Shown here: piece by piece, positions 29,466 to 38,606 of the stretch
Numbering within the stretch: position 1 is the first letter of the stretch
How the letters are laid out: each line of letters opens with the position of its first letter
Origin: Methylophilales bacterium LSUCC0135
Lineage (GTDB): Bacteria; Pseudomonadota; Gammaproteobacteria; Burkholderiales; Methylophilaceae
NCBI GenBank assembly: GCA_001704575.1
Contig: MCAW01000009.1
Span: 1 to 64,000 of the forward strand
Length of the DNA: 64,000 nt
Reading direction: 5' to 3'
Position numbers and translations under genes: made by a program
The notes under the pieces: generated by a model
The model's database searches: none
The model's input: the letters and a program-made list of their open reading frames with translations, nothing else
Told to the model about the DNA's origin: nothing

Positions 29466-30650
29466 ATGCGCTGGTTATCGGGTTTTCTGCTGATAGTAAT
29501 CGTGGCGATCGGTTTGTCGCTGTTCGCCAGCAACAATGAAGGCTATGTGCTGATCGTCAGACCGCCATACCGCTTCGAGCTCTCCTTCAACCTGCTCATC
29601 ATCCTGGTGTTCCTCTCGTTCATGCTGCTGCATCTGTTGTTGCGCACACTCAACTACGCTCGCCGTCTGCCTGCAAGCGTCAAGGCCTACAAGGAAGCAC
29701 AGCGTCAGCGCGACGGGCGCGCTGCGCTGGTGGAAGCCTTGCATGCGCTGACCGACGGCCGCTACCAGCTCGCCGAAAAAAGCGCGGCGAAAGCGCTGGA
29801 GCTCGGCGAGGATGCAGGGCTTAGCGCGCTGATTGCGGCACGGGCAGCGCACAAGATGAAACGCAAACCGCAGCGCGATTTCTACCTTGCCGAAGCCGAG
29901 CGGCTGGCGCCGCAGGCACGTATCGGCCGGCTGCTTTCGCAGGCGGAGCTGTTGCTGGACGACAGGCAATACAGCCAGACTTTGCAGGTGTTGCATCATA
30001 TGGAGAAACTGGAGCCGAAATACCCGCCCGCCATGCGGCTGGAACTCAAGGCCCAACTGCATCTCGGCAACTGGGAACAAGTGCTGAACCTGTTGCAGCA
30101 TCTTGAGAAGCAGGACGCCCTGGAGCTATGGCAGATCAAGCAGTATCGCCAGCAAGCGCAGCAGCAGTTGCTCAAGCGTTACAGCAACGACGCAAAAAAA
30201 TTGCAGGCATTCTGGAAAAGCATGGCACCCGAGCATCAGCTCAGCCCGGCCATTGCCAGAGCAGCGGCAGAAGCGTTTTCAGCAAGCGGTGACGAGCATC
30301 AGGCCTGCCGCATACTGGAAATGAGCCTGACCAGAAACTGGGACAGCGCGCTGGCCGCGAAGCTGGGCGATTATGCAAGTGACAATCCGATCAAACAGTT
30401 GCAACAGGCGGAATACTGGCTGACCGAGCACGAAGGTGATGCCAATCTGTTATTGGCGTTGGGAAAAATGTGCATGCGCCAGCAATTGTGGGGCAAAGCG
30501 GAAAGTTATCTTGAGGCCAGCATCAGCGTCAAAGCGGATGCGGAAAACCACCTGACACTGGCCAATATGCTGGAAAGCCGCGGCGAGCAATCGTCAGCCG
30601 CCCGCCACTATCGTCTCAGCGCCCAGCTGGCGCAGAACGCGCCGGATTAA
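29466..30650 (+). CDS. hemY: HemY family membrane TPR protein
   Basis: The 394-residue protein has two N-terminal transmembrane helices (about 5-25 and 40-62) and helical repeats of TPR type over the remainder (for example EALHALTDGRYQLAEKSAAKAL). Not related to protoporphyrinogen oxidase also called HemY. Exact function in heme synthesis is unsettled. ATG at 29466 is 8 bp after the hemX stop; a longer start inside hemX is rejected. It converges with the reductase at 30647 with a 4-bp overlap. Confidence 0.92.
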   Translation: MRWLSGFLLIVIVAIGLSLFASNNEGYVLIVRPPYRFELSFNLLIILVFLSFMLLHLLLRTLNYARRLPASVKAYKEAQRQRDGRAALVEALHALTDGRYQLAEKSAAKALELGEDAGLSALIAARAAHKMKRKPQRDFYLAEAERLAPQARIGRLLSQAELLLDDRQYSQTLQVLHHMEKLEPKYPPAMRLELKAQLHLGNWEQVLNLLQHLEKQDALELWQIKQYRQQAQQQLLKRYSNDAKKLQAFWKSMAPEHQLSPAIARAAAEAFSASGDEHQACRILEMSLTRNWDSALAAKLGDYASDNPIKQLQQAEYWLTEHEGDANLLLALGKMCMRQQLWGKAESYLEASISVKADAENHLTLANMLESRGEQSSAARHYRLSAQLAQNAPD

Positions 30651-31678
30651 CCGGCAGCTTTCGGCAAAGGATTGGCGTAGGTAAACGAATCCGAAAAGAA
30701 CTCTTCCGGCGGCAGGCCGTGCGCCTGAAATGCCAGGTGGGCGATATCCACCATCTGCGGTGCGCCACAGCAATAGACCTGGTAATCGTCCAGCGCCTCG
30801 AAATCTTCCATCACCGCCACATGCACCAGGCCGGTACGCCCCTGCCAGTTATCCTCAGGCAACGGCTCTGACAGCACCGGCGTATATTTAATGTTGGGGT
30901 GCGCCTGCTGCCACTGCACAGGCAGTTCATGCATGTAGAGGTCCTGCAAGGTGCGGGCACCCCAGTAGATATGGATGGGGCGCGGATCCTTGTGATGAAT
31001 CGCGTGTTCGACGATGCCCTTGATCGGCGCAAAACCGGTGCCGCCCGCCACAAAAATCAGAGGACGGTTTGAGTCTTCGCGCAGATAGAAGCTGCCGAAC
31101 GGGCCTTCAAAACGCAGAATCGCCTTCTCGTGCATTTCATTGAAGACATACTGGGTAAACTGGCCGCCGGGTACCAGGCGCAGGTGCAGCTCCAGCAAGG
31201 CATCGTCATGCGGCGCATTGGCCAACGAAAAGGCGCGGCGCTTGCCGTCCTTCAGAATGAATTCGATGTATTGACCAGCCATGAACTGCATGCGCTCACT
31301 GCTCGGCAGCTTCAAGTAAAGCGCCATCACGTCTTCCGAACGCTTCTCCATTCGTTCCACCCGCGCCGGCATGATGCGCGGGCGGATGCCGTTGAGTGCA
31401 GTCACTTCGCGGCATTCGATCACGAGATCGCTCAACGGTTTGGCACAGCAGAACAGCGCCTGTCCGGCCTGTTTTTCGGCATCGGTCAGAGCGTTTTTCT
31501 GATGTTCGCCGTGGTCCACCTGTCCTGATAAAACCTTGCCCTTGCAGGCCCCGCAGGCGCCGTTGCGGCAGCCGTAGGGCAGATTGTAGCCGGCTTCTAT
31601 CGCGGCACTGAGAACGGTTTCGTCAGACGCCACGGCGAACGACTTGCCGCCGGGTTGCAGGGTGACTTGGTAAGACAT
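30647..31678 (-). CDS. 2Fe-2S ferredoxin-flavin reductase (CDP-glucoseen reductase-like)
   Basis: Electron-transfer protein of 343 residues. It has an N-terminal plant-type ferredoxin domain with Cys37, Cys42, Cys45 and a fourth ligand at Cys77 or Cys78, then an FAD domain (RAFSLANAP, the flavin-binding RxxS motif) and an NAD-binding domain (VAGGTGFAPIKGI, CCGAPQMV). Usually annotated as CDP-6-deoxy-delta-3,4-glucoseen reductase from similarity to AscD; no sugar genes are near, so the true acceptor is unknown. Confidence 0.88.
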   Translation of the reverse strand: MSYQVTLQPGGKSFAVASDETVLSAAIEAGYNLPYGCRNGACGACKGKVLSGQVDHGEHQKNALTDAEKQAGQALFCCAKPLSDLVIECREVTALNGIRPRIMPARVERMEKRSEDVMALYLKLPSSERMQFMAGQYIEFILKDGKRRAFSLANAPHDDALLELHLRLVPGGQFTQYVFNEMHEKAILRFEGPFGSFYLREDSNRPLIFVAGGTGFAPIKGIVEHAIHHKDPRPIHIYWGARTLQDLYMHELPVQWQQAHPNIKYTPVLSEPLPEDNWQGRTGLVHVAVMEDFEALDDYQVYCCGAPQMVDIAHLAFQAHGLPPEEFFSDSFTYANPLPKAAG

Positions 31679-31748
31679 ACTGAAATTCCTGAACTTGACA
31701 GATACTTGAATGGAGAGAGGGGAAAGGCCAAGAGTTTAGCACAGCGGC

Positions 31749-32180
31749 TCAGTCTTCGCGCCTGAATTCACCCTCGATAACGTTATCATTGGCCGCCTCG
31801 CGGCCTCGGCTGGCAGACTGACCAGCAAAGCCTTTGGAGGTTTCCTGTTGCCCGTTGACATGCTTGGGCGACGGGATCAGCAACAACAGCACAGCAAAAA
31901 AATCCGTCACCACCCCGGGAATCAGCAGGAACACACCTGCGATCAGGTTTCTGGCACTGCCGAACAGCACTTTTGCCGGTGTGCCGCCTGCAGCAAGGGT
32001 TTGAGCAAAGCGGCCGACGATCAGCTGCTTTTCATCCCGGATCAAACGCAGACCCAACAGGGCCACAACCACCAGATACACCAGCAATCCCCAGCCGTAA
32101 CGGTCAGCAAGCAATATCAGCAGCCATATCTCCAGTACCGGGAATGCGAGTAAAATCAACAGGAAGAAAAGCACATGCAT
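31749..32180 (-). CDS. fxsA: FxsA family membrane protein
   Basis: Cytoplasmic membrane protein of about 143 residues, with hydrophobic helices near 3-25, 25-45 and 70-100 (PVLEIWLLILLADRYGW, LIPGVVTDFFAVLLLLIP). Named for suppression of F-exclusion of phage T7 in E. coli; its everyday role is unknown. It has a charged C-terminal tail. ATG at 32180 is chosen; GTG at 32189 would add three residues. It is divergent from cutA with an 18-bp gap. Confidence 0.9.
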   Translation of the reverse strand: MHVLFFLLILLAFPVLEIWLLILLADRYGWGLLVYLVVVALLGLRLIRDEKQLIVGRFAQTLAAGGTPAKVLFGSARNLIAGVFLLIPGVVTDFFAVLLLLIPSPKHVNGQQETSKGFAGQSASRGREAANDNVIEGEFRRED

Positions 32181-32197
32181 CGACAACACCTTAAATA

Positions 32198-32530
32198 ATG
32201 AAAAAACCTGCGATCGCGGCCATTCTGGTCATGACCCATCTTCCGGACCGGGCAAGCGCCGAACGCATGGCGGCATGCCTGATCGAACGGCGGCTGGCCG
32301 CCTGCGTCAATATCATGCCGCCGTGTCACTCAATCTATCACTGGCAAGGCAAAGTCGAAAGCGCCAGCGAGTTCCCGCTGCAGATCAAAACCACGCTGGA
32401 CCGGTATGAGGCCGTAGAATCGGCCATTCAAGGGCTGCACCCCTACGAACTTCCAGAAATCACCTATGTCCACATAGATGGTGGCGAAGCAGCCTTTATT
32501 CAATGGATAGAACAGGAAAGCAGAAATTGA
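32198..32530 (+). CDS. cutA: Divalent-cation tolerance protein CutA
   Basis: Trimeric ferredoxin-like protein of 110 residues linked to copper tolerance; biochemical role still open. Family motifs ACVNIMP, YHWQGKVE and LHPYELPEI are visible. It stands directly before dsbD, the common cutA-dsbD arrangement, with overlap of its stop by the likely dsbD start. Confidence 0.95.
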   Translation: MKKPAIAAILVMTHLPDRASAERMAACLIERRLAACVNIMPPCHSIYHWQGKVESASEFPLQIKTTLDRYEAVESAIQGLHPYELPEITYVHIDGGEAAFIQWIEQESRN

Positions 32531-34380
32531 AATCACCGACGGCCATGGTTAGTCAACTCCTTCGCCTCATGGTTCTGTGCACCGTTCTGGCTTCGGTCAA
32601 TCTGCAACCTGCCTGGGCGGCAGGAGGGGCCAGCAAGGGTGCCAGTCTGTTTCTGGACAGCACTGCGGAAGAGCAAGAGGTACTGGCGCCAGATGTCGCT
32701 TTTCAGGCCAGTGTCGGCGTCGAGGACAGTCAAACCTTGCTTGCTGACTTCACCATCGCACCCGGCCACTATCTTTACAAGGAACGTTTCAAGGCTGAGC
32801 TGCTCTCCTCCGGAGCCGTCATCACGGGCATCAGCCTGCCTGCCGGGATTGCCAAGGATGACCCCACCTTCGGCAACACGGAAGTCTATTACGACACTGT
32901 CAGTGCAAAAATCCATCTGAGTGAAGGCAGCCGCTTCCCGCTCGAGCTGCAATTGACTTATCAGGGCTGCAGCGCCAGCGGGCTCTGCTATGCGCCCATA
33001 AGAAAACTGTTCAACATCGCAGTTGACGGCAGTAACAGAGTTGTTGATGCCGCAGCGCGCACCGCGAATGCCGGTAACTCTGCTAATGCCGGAGCAGACC
33101 CGGTTGCCGGCCTGCTCAAGGACGGCAAGTTATGGCTGATTGCGGCAGGATTCTTTGGTTTTGGCCTGCTGCTTTCACTGACGCCTTGCGTGTTGCCGAT
33201 GATTCCGATTCTTTCCAGCATTATCGTTGGCGGCAAAAAATCCGGACGCCTGCATAACTTCAATCTCTCACTTGCCTACACGCTGGGCATGGCGCTCACC
33301 TACACCCTGATGGGCATTGCTGCCGGGCTTTCCGGCCAAATGCTGGGAGCGGCGCTGCAAAATGCCTGGGCACTCGGCTTCGGCGCCCTCATTTTTGTGC
33401 TGCTCGCACTTTCCATGTTCGGCTTCTATGAACTGCAGCTGCCCAGTGCACTGGAGAGCCGTATCGCCGGACTGACCAACCGCATCAAGGGTGGGCACTT
33501 TTTCGGCGTGGTTCTCATGGGCGTGCTTTCAGCACTGATTCTTAGTCCCTGCGTTGCCGCACCCCTGGCCGCCGCGTTGCTTTACATCAGCCAGACGCAC
33601 GATGTGGTGCTCGGCGGCGTTGCTCTGTTTTCGCTCTCCATGGGCATGGGCGTGCCCTTGCTGCTGCTCGGTGCATCGTCACATTCGCTACTGCCCAAGG
33701 CTGGCGCGTGGATGAACGCGGTGCGCAATTTCTTCGGTGTCGTCATGCTGGCGATGGCCGTCTGGCTGCTTGCACCGCTGTTGCCATCCGCGCTGCAACT
33801 TCTGCTCTGGGCAGCCCTGCTGATTGTGCCTGCAATCTACATGCACGCGCTGGATGCCCTGCCTGCCAACGCACACAAGTGGATGAAACTGTGGAAAGGC
33901 GTAGGCATCATGATGCTGGTGCTTGGCATTCTGTTGCTGATAGGCGCAATGACGGGGGCGAAATCGCCGTTGCAACCGCTTGCCGGTTTGCAGGTCAATG
34001 CCGCGCAGACTGCCTCGTCGCACCTGGCTTTTGAGCGCGTGCGCAGCACAGACGAGTTGGATAGCCGGCTCAATGCGGCAAAAGGCAAAATGGTCATGCT
34101 GGATTTCTATGCCGACTGGTGCGTGGCATGCAAGGAACTCGAGCTTTTCACTTTCAGCGATCCGCGCGTGCAGGCTGCCCTCAAGGACGCCGTGCTACTA
34201 CAGGCAGATGTCACCAAAAACAGCGAGGAAGATAGCGCGTTGCTCAAACGCTTCAGCCTGTTCGGCCCGCCCGGCATCATTTTCTTCGACGCCAGCGGCC
34301 AGGAAATCCAGGGCATGCGCGTTATCGGCTTCCAGAATCCGGACAAATTCCTGACAACGCTGTCACAGATCAAAAGCTGA
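32527..34380 (+). CDS. dsbD: Thiol:disulfide interchange protein DsbD
   Basis: Moves electrons from cytosolic thioredoxin across the membrane to periplasmic thiol proteins and cytochrome c maturation. About 617 residues: signal peptide ending near PAWA, periplasmic alpha domain with a Cys pair (GCSASGLCYAP), eight-helix beta domain with Cys in LTPCVLPM and LSPCVAAP, and a C-terminal thioredoxin domain with DWCVACKE. The start is uncertain: TTG 32527, preceded by AGGAA and overlapping the cutA stop, is preferred; ATG 32545 also leaves a full signal peptide. Confidence 0.95.
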   Translation: MKSPTAMVSQLLRLMVLCTVLASVNLQPAWAAGGASKGASLFLDSTAEEQEVLAPDVAFQASVGVEDSQTLLADFTIAPGHYLYKERFKAELLSSGAVITGISLPAGIAKDDPTFGNTEVYYDTVSAKIHLSEGSRFPLELQLTYQGCSASGLCYAPIRKLFNIAVDGSNRVVDAAARTANAGNSANAGADPVAGLLKDGKLWLIAAGFFGFGLLLSLTPCVLPMIPILSSIIVGGKKSGRLHNFNLSLAYTLGMALTYTLMGIAAGLSGQMLGAALQNAWALGFGALIFVLLALSMFGFYELQLPSALESRIAGLTNRIKGGHFFGVVLMGVLSALILSPCVAAPLAAALLYISQTHDVVLGGVALFSLSMGMGVPLLLLGASSHSLLPKAGAWMNAVRNFFGVVMLAMAVWLLAPLLPSALQLLLWAALLIVPAIYMHALDALPANAHKWMKLWKGVGIMMLVLGILLLIGAMTGAKSPLQPLAGLQVNAAQTASSHLAFERVRSTDELDSRLNAAKGKMVMLDFYADWCVACKELELFTFSDPRVQAALKDAVLLQADVTKNSEEDSALLKRFSLFGPPGIIFFDASGQEIQGMRVIGFQNPDKFLTTLSQIKS

Positions 34381-34383
34381 ACC

Positions 34384-34923
34384 ATGCTGAAAAAGATAAT
34401 GACTTACGCGCTGGCTGCCATTGCCATCATGCTGGCCGGCCTTGCAACCAGGCATTACCTGCTGACACCGGTCATACCGGCCGGTACCATTTCCACGCGC
34501 GCTTTCTTTGCCGCAGAATTCCCTGATCTTGACGGCCAACCACAGCCGCTCAGGCAGTGGCAAGGAAAAACCATCGTCGTCAACTTCTGGGCAACCTGGT
34601 GCCCGCCATGTCTGGAGGAAATGCCGGAACTCTCCGCACTGCAGGCATCCCATCAGGACCAGAACCTGGTCGTGCTCGGCATTTCTTCCGACGAACTGGA
34701 CAAGATCCGCGAATTTGCCAGCCAAACGCCGGTAAGCTACCCGCTGTTGTCGGGAGATATCGATGCAATGAACATCGGAGAAAGTCTCGGCAATGACAAA
34801 GGCGTTCTGCCCTACAGCGTGATCATCGCGCCCGACGGCAGTCTTGTAAAAAGCTATTTCGGCCTTATCAATCAAGCGCTTCTGGAGCAGGATCTGCGCG
34901 ACTTGCAACTGATCGGAAAGTGA
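34384..34923 (+). CDS. TlpA/ResA-type thioredoxin-like protein
   Basis: Membrane-anchored periplasmic thioredoxin of 179 residues, with an N-terminal hydrophobic anchor (about 5-25) and the active site WCPPC in NFWATWCPPCLEE. It lies 3 bp after dsbD and is the probable receiver of its electrons. The order cutA-dsbD-tlpA suggests cytochrome c or copper-site maturation. Confidence 0.93.
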   Translation: MLKKIMTYALAAIAIMLAGLATRHYLLTPVIPAGTISTRAFFAAEFPDLDGQPQPLRQWQGKTIVVNFWATWCPPCLEEMPELSALQASHQDQNLVVLGISSDELDKIREFASQTPVSYPLLSGDIDAMNIGESLGNDKGVLPYSVIIAPDGSLVKSYFGLINQALLEQDLRDLQLIGK

Positions 34924-34932
34924 TCTTCATGC

Positions 34933-34955
34933 AAATTGGCAGCCTTTGCCAATTT
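34933..34955 (+). terminator. Hairpin after tlpA
   Basis: Perfect 9-bp stem AAATTGGCA / TGCCAATTT with a 5-base loop, 10 bp after the tlpA stop. It lacks a T-run, so termination is possible but not sure. Confidence 0.45.
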
Positions 34956-35051
34956 CGCTAAATTTCGGCAATTCTATAGACAACATCCCCCTATTTGCGG
35001 CAAACTTGCGGTCATGAACCATCACGGTTGGCCCATATAATCGACACGAAC

Positions 35052-35516
35052 ATGGCTGCAAATCACCCGAAATCCGTCCTTGTCCTGCACGGCCCCAACC
35101 TGAACCTGTTGGGCCTGCGCGAGCCCCAGCATTACGGCTGCGACACGCTGGACAGCATCAACCAGCGGCTTTCAGACCAGGCAGCCGAAGCCGGTTTGCA
35201 ACTGGAGTGCTTTCAGAGCAACAGCGAGGCCGAGCTGATCGCCAAAGTGCAGTCTTTGGCTGTGAAAAGTGTCGATTTTGTCATCATCAATCCGGCAGCA
35301 TTTACCCACACCTCCGTTGCGCTGCGCGATGCGTTATCTGCAGTCAGGATTCCATTCATCGAGGTGCATCTGTCCAACGTCCATGCACGCGAAACCTTCC
35401 GCCACCATTCCTATTTCAGTGACATCGCCGTCGGTGTCATCTGTGGACTGGGTGCCCAGGGCTACACATTCGCACTCAATTACGCCATTACATTTTTATC
35501 GAATCAACCCGCCTAG
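35052..35516 (+). CDS. aroQ: 3-dehydroquinate dehydratase, type II
   Basis: Third step of the shikimate pathway. The 154-residue protein has HGPNLNLLG (about 13-21), the flexible-lid and QSNSEAELI region, and [19 protein letters not shown] 35052 fits the family start. A TATAAT at 35036-35041 lies so close that the start region may have a very short leader. aroQ-accB-accC is a widespread proteobacterial order. Confidence 0.96.
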   Translation: MAANHPKSVLVLHGPNLNLLGLREPQHYGCDTLDSINQRLSDQAAEAGLQLECFQSNSEAELIAKVQSLAVKSVDFVIINPAAFTHTSVALRDALSAVRIPFIEVHLSNVHARETFRHHSYFSDIAVGVICGLGAQGYTFALNYAITFLSNQPA

Positions 35517-35553
35517 CATTTTCCCGGCGATTAACTAGTTACAGAGGTATCCC

Positions 35554-36021
35554 ATGGATTTACGCAAACTCAAAAAATTGATCGACCTGGTTGAAGAATC
35601 AGGCATTTCCGAACTGGAACTGACCGAGGGCGAAGAAAAGGTCCGTATCAGCCGCAACCAACCCGGCGCCGCTCAGGGTGCCATGCACTATCAACCCTAC
35701 ATGCAGATGGCCGCGCCTGCAGCGCCTGCCCCGCAGGCCCCTGCAACAGCAGCGGCCCCGGCCGAGGCGGCACCTGCAGCAATTGAAGGTCACGTCGTCA
35801 AGTCGCCCATGGTCGGCACCTTCTATCGTTCGCCTTCGCCAGAATCCAAGGCTTTCGTCGACGTCGGCAGCACGGTCGCGGTCGGCGATACGCTCTGCAT
35901 CATCGAAGCGATGAAACTGCTCAATGAAATCGAAGCCGACCAGGCGGGCGTCATCAAGGCCATCCTGGTTGAAAACGGGCAGCCGGTGGAATACGGTGAG
36001 CCTCTGTTTATTATCGGATAG
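35554..36021 (+). CDS. accB: Biotin carboxyl carrier protein of acetyl-CoA carboxylase
   Basis: Carries carboxybiotin between AccC and AccAD in fatty-acid synthesis. The 155-residue protein has an N-terminal helix, an Ala/Pro-rich linker (about 54-78) and the biotinyl domain with Lys121 in [17 protein letters not shown] precedes the ATG. The last ~15 codons (from 35972) form the first of three near-copies; two more lie between this gene and accC. Confidence 0.97.
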   Translation: MDLRKLKKLIDLVEESGISELELTEGEEKVRISRNQPGAAQGAMHYQPYMQMAAPAAPAPQAPATAAAPAEAAPAAIEGHVVKSPMVGTFYRSPSPESKAFVDVGSTVAVGDTLCIIEAMKLLNEIEADQAGVIKAILVENGQPVEYGEPLFIIG

Positions 36022-36311
36022 CATCATGCAACATTTCCATTTCATAATTTTCCGGACTGCCCGTTTCGGTGAAGGCTAATTTGCGCAGCAAGTTAAGCGC
36101 TGTGCGCGGCCGGAGCCAAAACGGACAGCCAGTTGAATACGGCGAGCCACTGTTTATTATTGGATAACATCATGCAACATCTCTATTTCACACCACACGG
36201 GCGGTCCGTTTCGGTGCAGGCTGACTTGCGCAGCAAGTTAAGCGCTGTGAGCGGCCGGAGCCAAAACGGCAGCCGGTGGAATACGGCGAACCTCTGTTCA
36301 TTATCGGCTAA
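35972..36311 (+). repeat. Imperfect tandem repeat that re-copies the accB 3' end
   Basis: Units start at 35972, 36118 and 36263, spaced 146 and 145 bp, each opening with AAAACGG. Each holds a tail encoding [13 protein letters not shown] and a stop (36021, 36167, 36311). In the first two units a ~97-bp non-coding spacer follows, with CATCATGCAACAT at its start and GCGGCCGGAGCC at its end. The third tail runs straight into accC. All substitutions between tails are synonymous; the third tail lacks one base in its second codon. The 36022-36320 gap holds nothing else recognisable. Confidence 0.9.
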
Positions 36312-36320
36312 GGATTCAAC

Positions 36321-37670
36321 ATGTTTGAAAAGATCCTGATTGCCAACCGTGGCGAGATCGCCTTGCGCGTCCAGCGCGCGTGCCGTGAGCTCGGCATCAA
36401 GACGGTCGCCGTTCACTCGGAAGCCGACCGCGAAGCAAAATACGTTCAACTCGCCGATGAGTCGGTCTGCATCGGCCCGGCACCTTCCGGCCAGAGTTAC
36501 CTGAACATCCCCGCTGTGATCAGTGCCGCAGAAGTCACCGATGCCGAAGCGATTCACCCGGGCTACGGTTTCCTGTCCGAGAATGCCGATTTCGCCGAAC
36601 GTGTCGAACAGAGCGGTTTCGTGTTCATCGGCCCGCGTGCCGAAACCATCCGACTGATGGGCGACAAGGTCAGTGCCAAGGATGCCATGCGCAAGGCCGG
36701 CGTGCCCTGCGTGCCGGGCTCGGACGGCGCCCTGCCGGATGACCCGGAAATGATCATGCGCGAAGCCAAACGCATCGGCTATCCGGTCATCATCAAAGCG
36801 GCGGGCGGCGGTGGTGGACGCGGCATGCGCGTGGTCCACACCGAAGCAGCCCTGCTGGCATCGGTGAACATGACCAAGTCGGAGGCGCAAAGCGCTTTCG
36901 GCAATCCCATGGTCTACATGGAAAAATTCCTCGAACAACCGCGCCACATCGAAATTCAGGTGCTGGCCGACCAGCACGGCAATGCCGTTTTTCTGGGTGA
37001 ACGCGACTGCTCAATGCAGCGCCGCCACCAGAAAGTGCTCGAAGAAGCGCCTGCGCCCGGCATCAGTACACGTTTACGCGACAAGATCGGCGCACGTTGC
37101 GCAGATGCCTGCCGCCGTATCAACTATCGCGGTGCCGGTACCTTCGAGTTTCTTTACGAGAATGACGAGTTCTACTTCATCGAAATGAACACGCGCGTCC
37201 AGGTCGAACATCCGGTCACCGAGATGATTACCGGCATCGACATCGTGCAGGAACAGATTCGTATCGCTGCCGGTGAAAAGCTTTCTTTCCGCCAGCGTGA
37301 CATCGAATTCAAGGGCCATGCCATCGAGTGCCGCATCAACGCGGAAGACCCGTATACTTTCGTGCCGTCGCCGGGACGCATCACGACCTTCCACATGCCA
37401 GGCGGTCCGGGGGTGCGCGTCGACACCCATGCTTACCAGAACTACATGGTGCCGCCACATTACGATTCCATGATCGGCAAGCTCATTACTTATGGCAACA
37501 CGCGCGAGCAGGCCATCGCCAAGATGCGCATCGCGCTCTCGGAAATGGCGGTAGAGGGTATCAAGACCAACATCGCACTGCATCGCGACCTGCTCGCCGA
37601 TGCCGCTTTCCATCTGGGTGGCACCAGTATCCATTATCTCGAGCAGAAGCTCGGTTTGAGCTCGAAATAA
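36321..37670 (+). CDS. accC: Biotin carboxylase subunit of acetyl-CoA carboxylase
   Basis: ATP-dependent carboxylation of biotin on AccB. The 449-residue protein has the N-terminal [15 protein letters not shown], the glycine-rich ATP loop [12 protein letters not shown], and [14 protein letters not shown] with catalytic Glu and Arg. RBS AAGGA precedes the ATG by 9 bp. Normally accC follows accB within some tens of bases; here the repeat region separates them by 299 bp, which could weaken coupling. Confidence 0.98.
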   Translation: MFEKILIANRGEIALRVQRACRELGIKTVAVHSEADREAKYVQLADESVCIGPAPSGQSYLNIPAVISAAEVTDAEAIHPGYGFLSENADFAERVEQSGFVFIGPRAETIRLMGDKVSAKDAMRKAGVPCVPGSDGALPDDPEMIMREAKRIGYPVIIKAAGGGGGRGMRVVHTEAALLASVNMTKSEAQSAFGNPMVYMEKFLEQPRHIEIQVLADQHGNAVFLGERDCSMQRRHQKVLEEAPAPGISTRLRDKIGARCADACRRINYRGAGTFEFLYENDEFYFIEMNTRVQVEHPVTEMITGIDIVQEQIRIAAGEKLSFRQRDIEFKGHAIECRINAEDPYTFVPSPGRITTFHMPGGPGVRVDTHAYQNYMVPPHYDSMIGKLITYGNTREQAIAKMRIALSEMAVEGIKTNIALHRDLLADAAFHLGGTSIHYLEQKLGLSSK

Positions 37671-37694
37671 GGCAAGCCCGCCAGCTTACCCGGA

Positions 37695-38606
37695 ATGGCC
37701 TGGATATCGCTCAGAATAGAAGCCCACGACAACACGGCGGAATCACTCAGTGATGCGCTGATGGCGTTGGGCGCGTTATCCGCCAGCATCGAGGATGCCA
37801 ACGCGGAAACAGCGGACGAACAACCGATTTTCGGTGAGCCTGGCGACCCGCCACCCGGCATCTGGCAACAGAACATCGTCAGCGCGCTGTTCAATGATGA
37901 TATCGATGTTGCCAGGGTGATGTCCGACCTCGCCAGCGAAACCGGCCTGCACAATCTCGCCTACAGCGTCGAAGCCGTTGCCGAGCAGGACTGGGTACGG
38001 GCGACGCAGTCACAGTTCGATCCTATCCGGATTCGCGACGACTTGTGGATCGTACCGACCTGGCACGATGCGCCCAATCCACAAGCACTCAACATCATTC
38101 TTGATCCCGGCCTTGCATTCGGTACCGGCAGTCATCCCACCACCCATTTGTGTCTGGCATGGCTGGCTGACCACGTGCGGCCCGGCCTATCGGTGCTCGA
38201 TTATGGCTGCGGCTCCGGCATTCTTGCGATTGCCGCCAGAAAGCTGGGGGCAGGGCGTGTCATCGGCACCGACATTGACACGCAAGCCATCGAAGCCAGT
38301 CATTACAACGCTGCGCAAAATCAGGTGGAGGCGGCGTTTTACCTGCCGGATCAATTGGCGCCCAACCAGCTGCGGGAAGAGCCGGCTGATCTGGTTGTCG
38401 CCAACATTCTGTCCAGCGCATTATCGGTACTGGCACCGGCGCTGGCGGCCGCCTGCAAGCCCGGCGGCAGTATCGCGCTTTCCGGCATTCTGCGTGAGCA
38501 GGCAGAGCGGGTGAGCGCCATCTATGCCGAGTGGTTCGAGATGAACGAACCCGTATTTCTGGAAAGCTGGGTTCTGCTGACGGGCAGAAGAAAATGCGCC
38601 TCGTAA
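37695..38606 (+). CDS. prmA: Ribosomal protein L11 methyltransferase
   Basis: Methylates amino groups of ribosomal protein L11. The 303-residue protein has an N-terminal substrate-binding domain, linker, and SAM-binding domain with LDYGCGSGILAIAA (about 167-180) and the PGLAFGTGSHPTT and VANILSS motifs. It lies 24 bp after accC, the common accBC-prmA order, and overlaps the next gene by 13 bp. Confidence 0.96.
   Translation: MAWISLRIEAHDNTAESLSDALMALGALSASIEDANAETADEQPIFGEPGDPPPGIWQQNIVSALFNDDIDVARVMSDLASETGLHNLAYSVEAVAEQDWVRATQSQFDPIRIRDDLWIVPTWHDAPNPQALNIILDPGLAFGTGSHPTTHLCLAWLADHVRPGLSVLDYGCGSGILAIAARKLGAGRVIGTDIDTQAIEASHYNAAQNQVEAAFYLPDQLAPNQLREEPADLVVANILSSALSVLAPALAAACKPGGSIALSGILREQAERVSAIYAEWFEMNEPVFLESWVLLTGRRKCAS

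Noticed and set aside
36263-36280. attC-like integron site in the accBC repeats (GTTAAGC matches GTTRRRY)
   Set aside because: The match lies in what would be a hairpin loop, no partner RYYYAAC site at the right spacing is seen, and no integrase is in the window. Chance is more likely.
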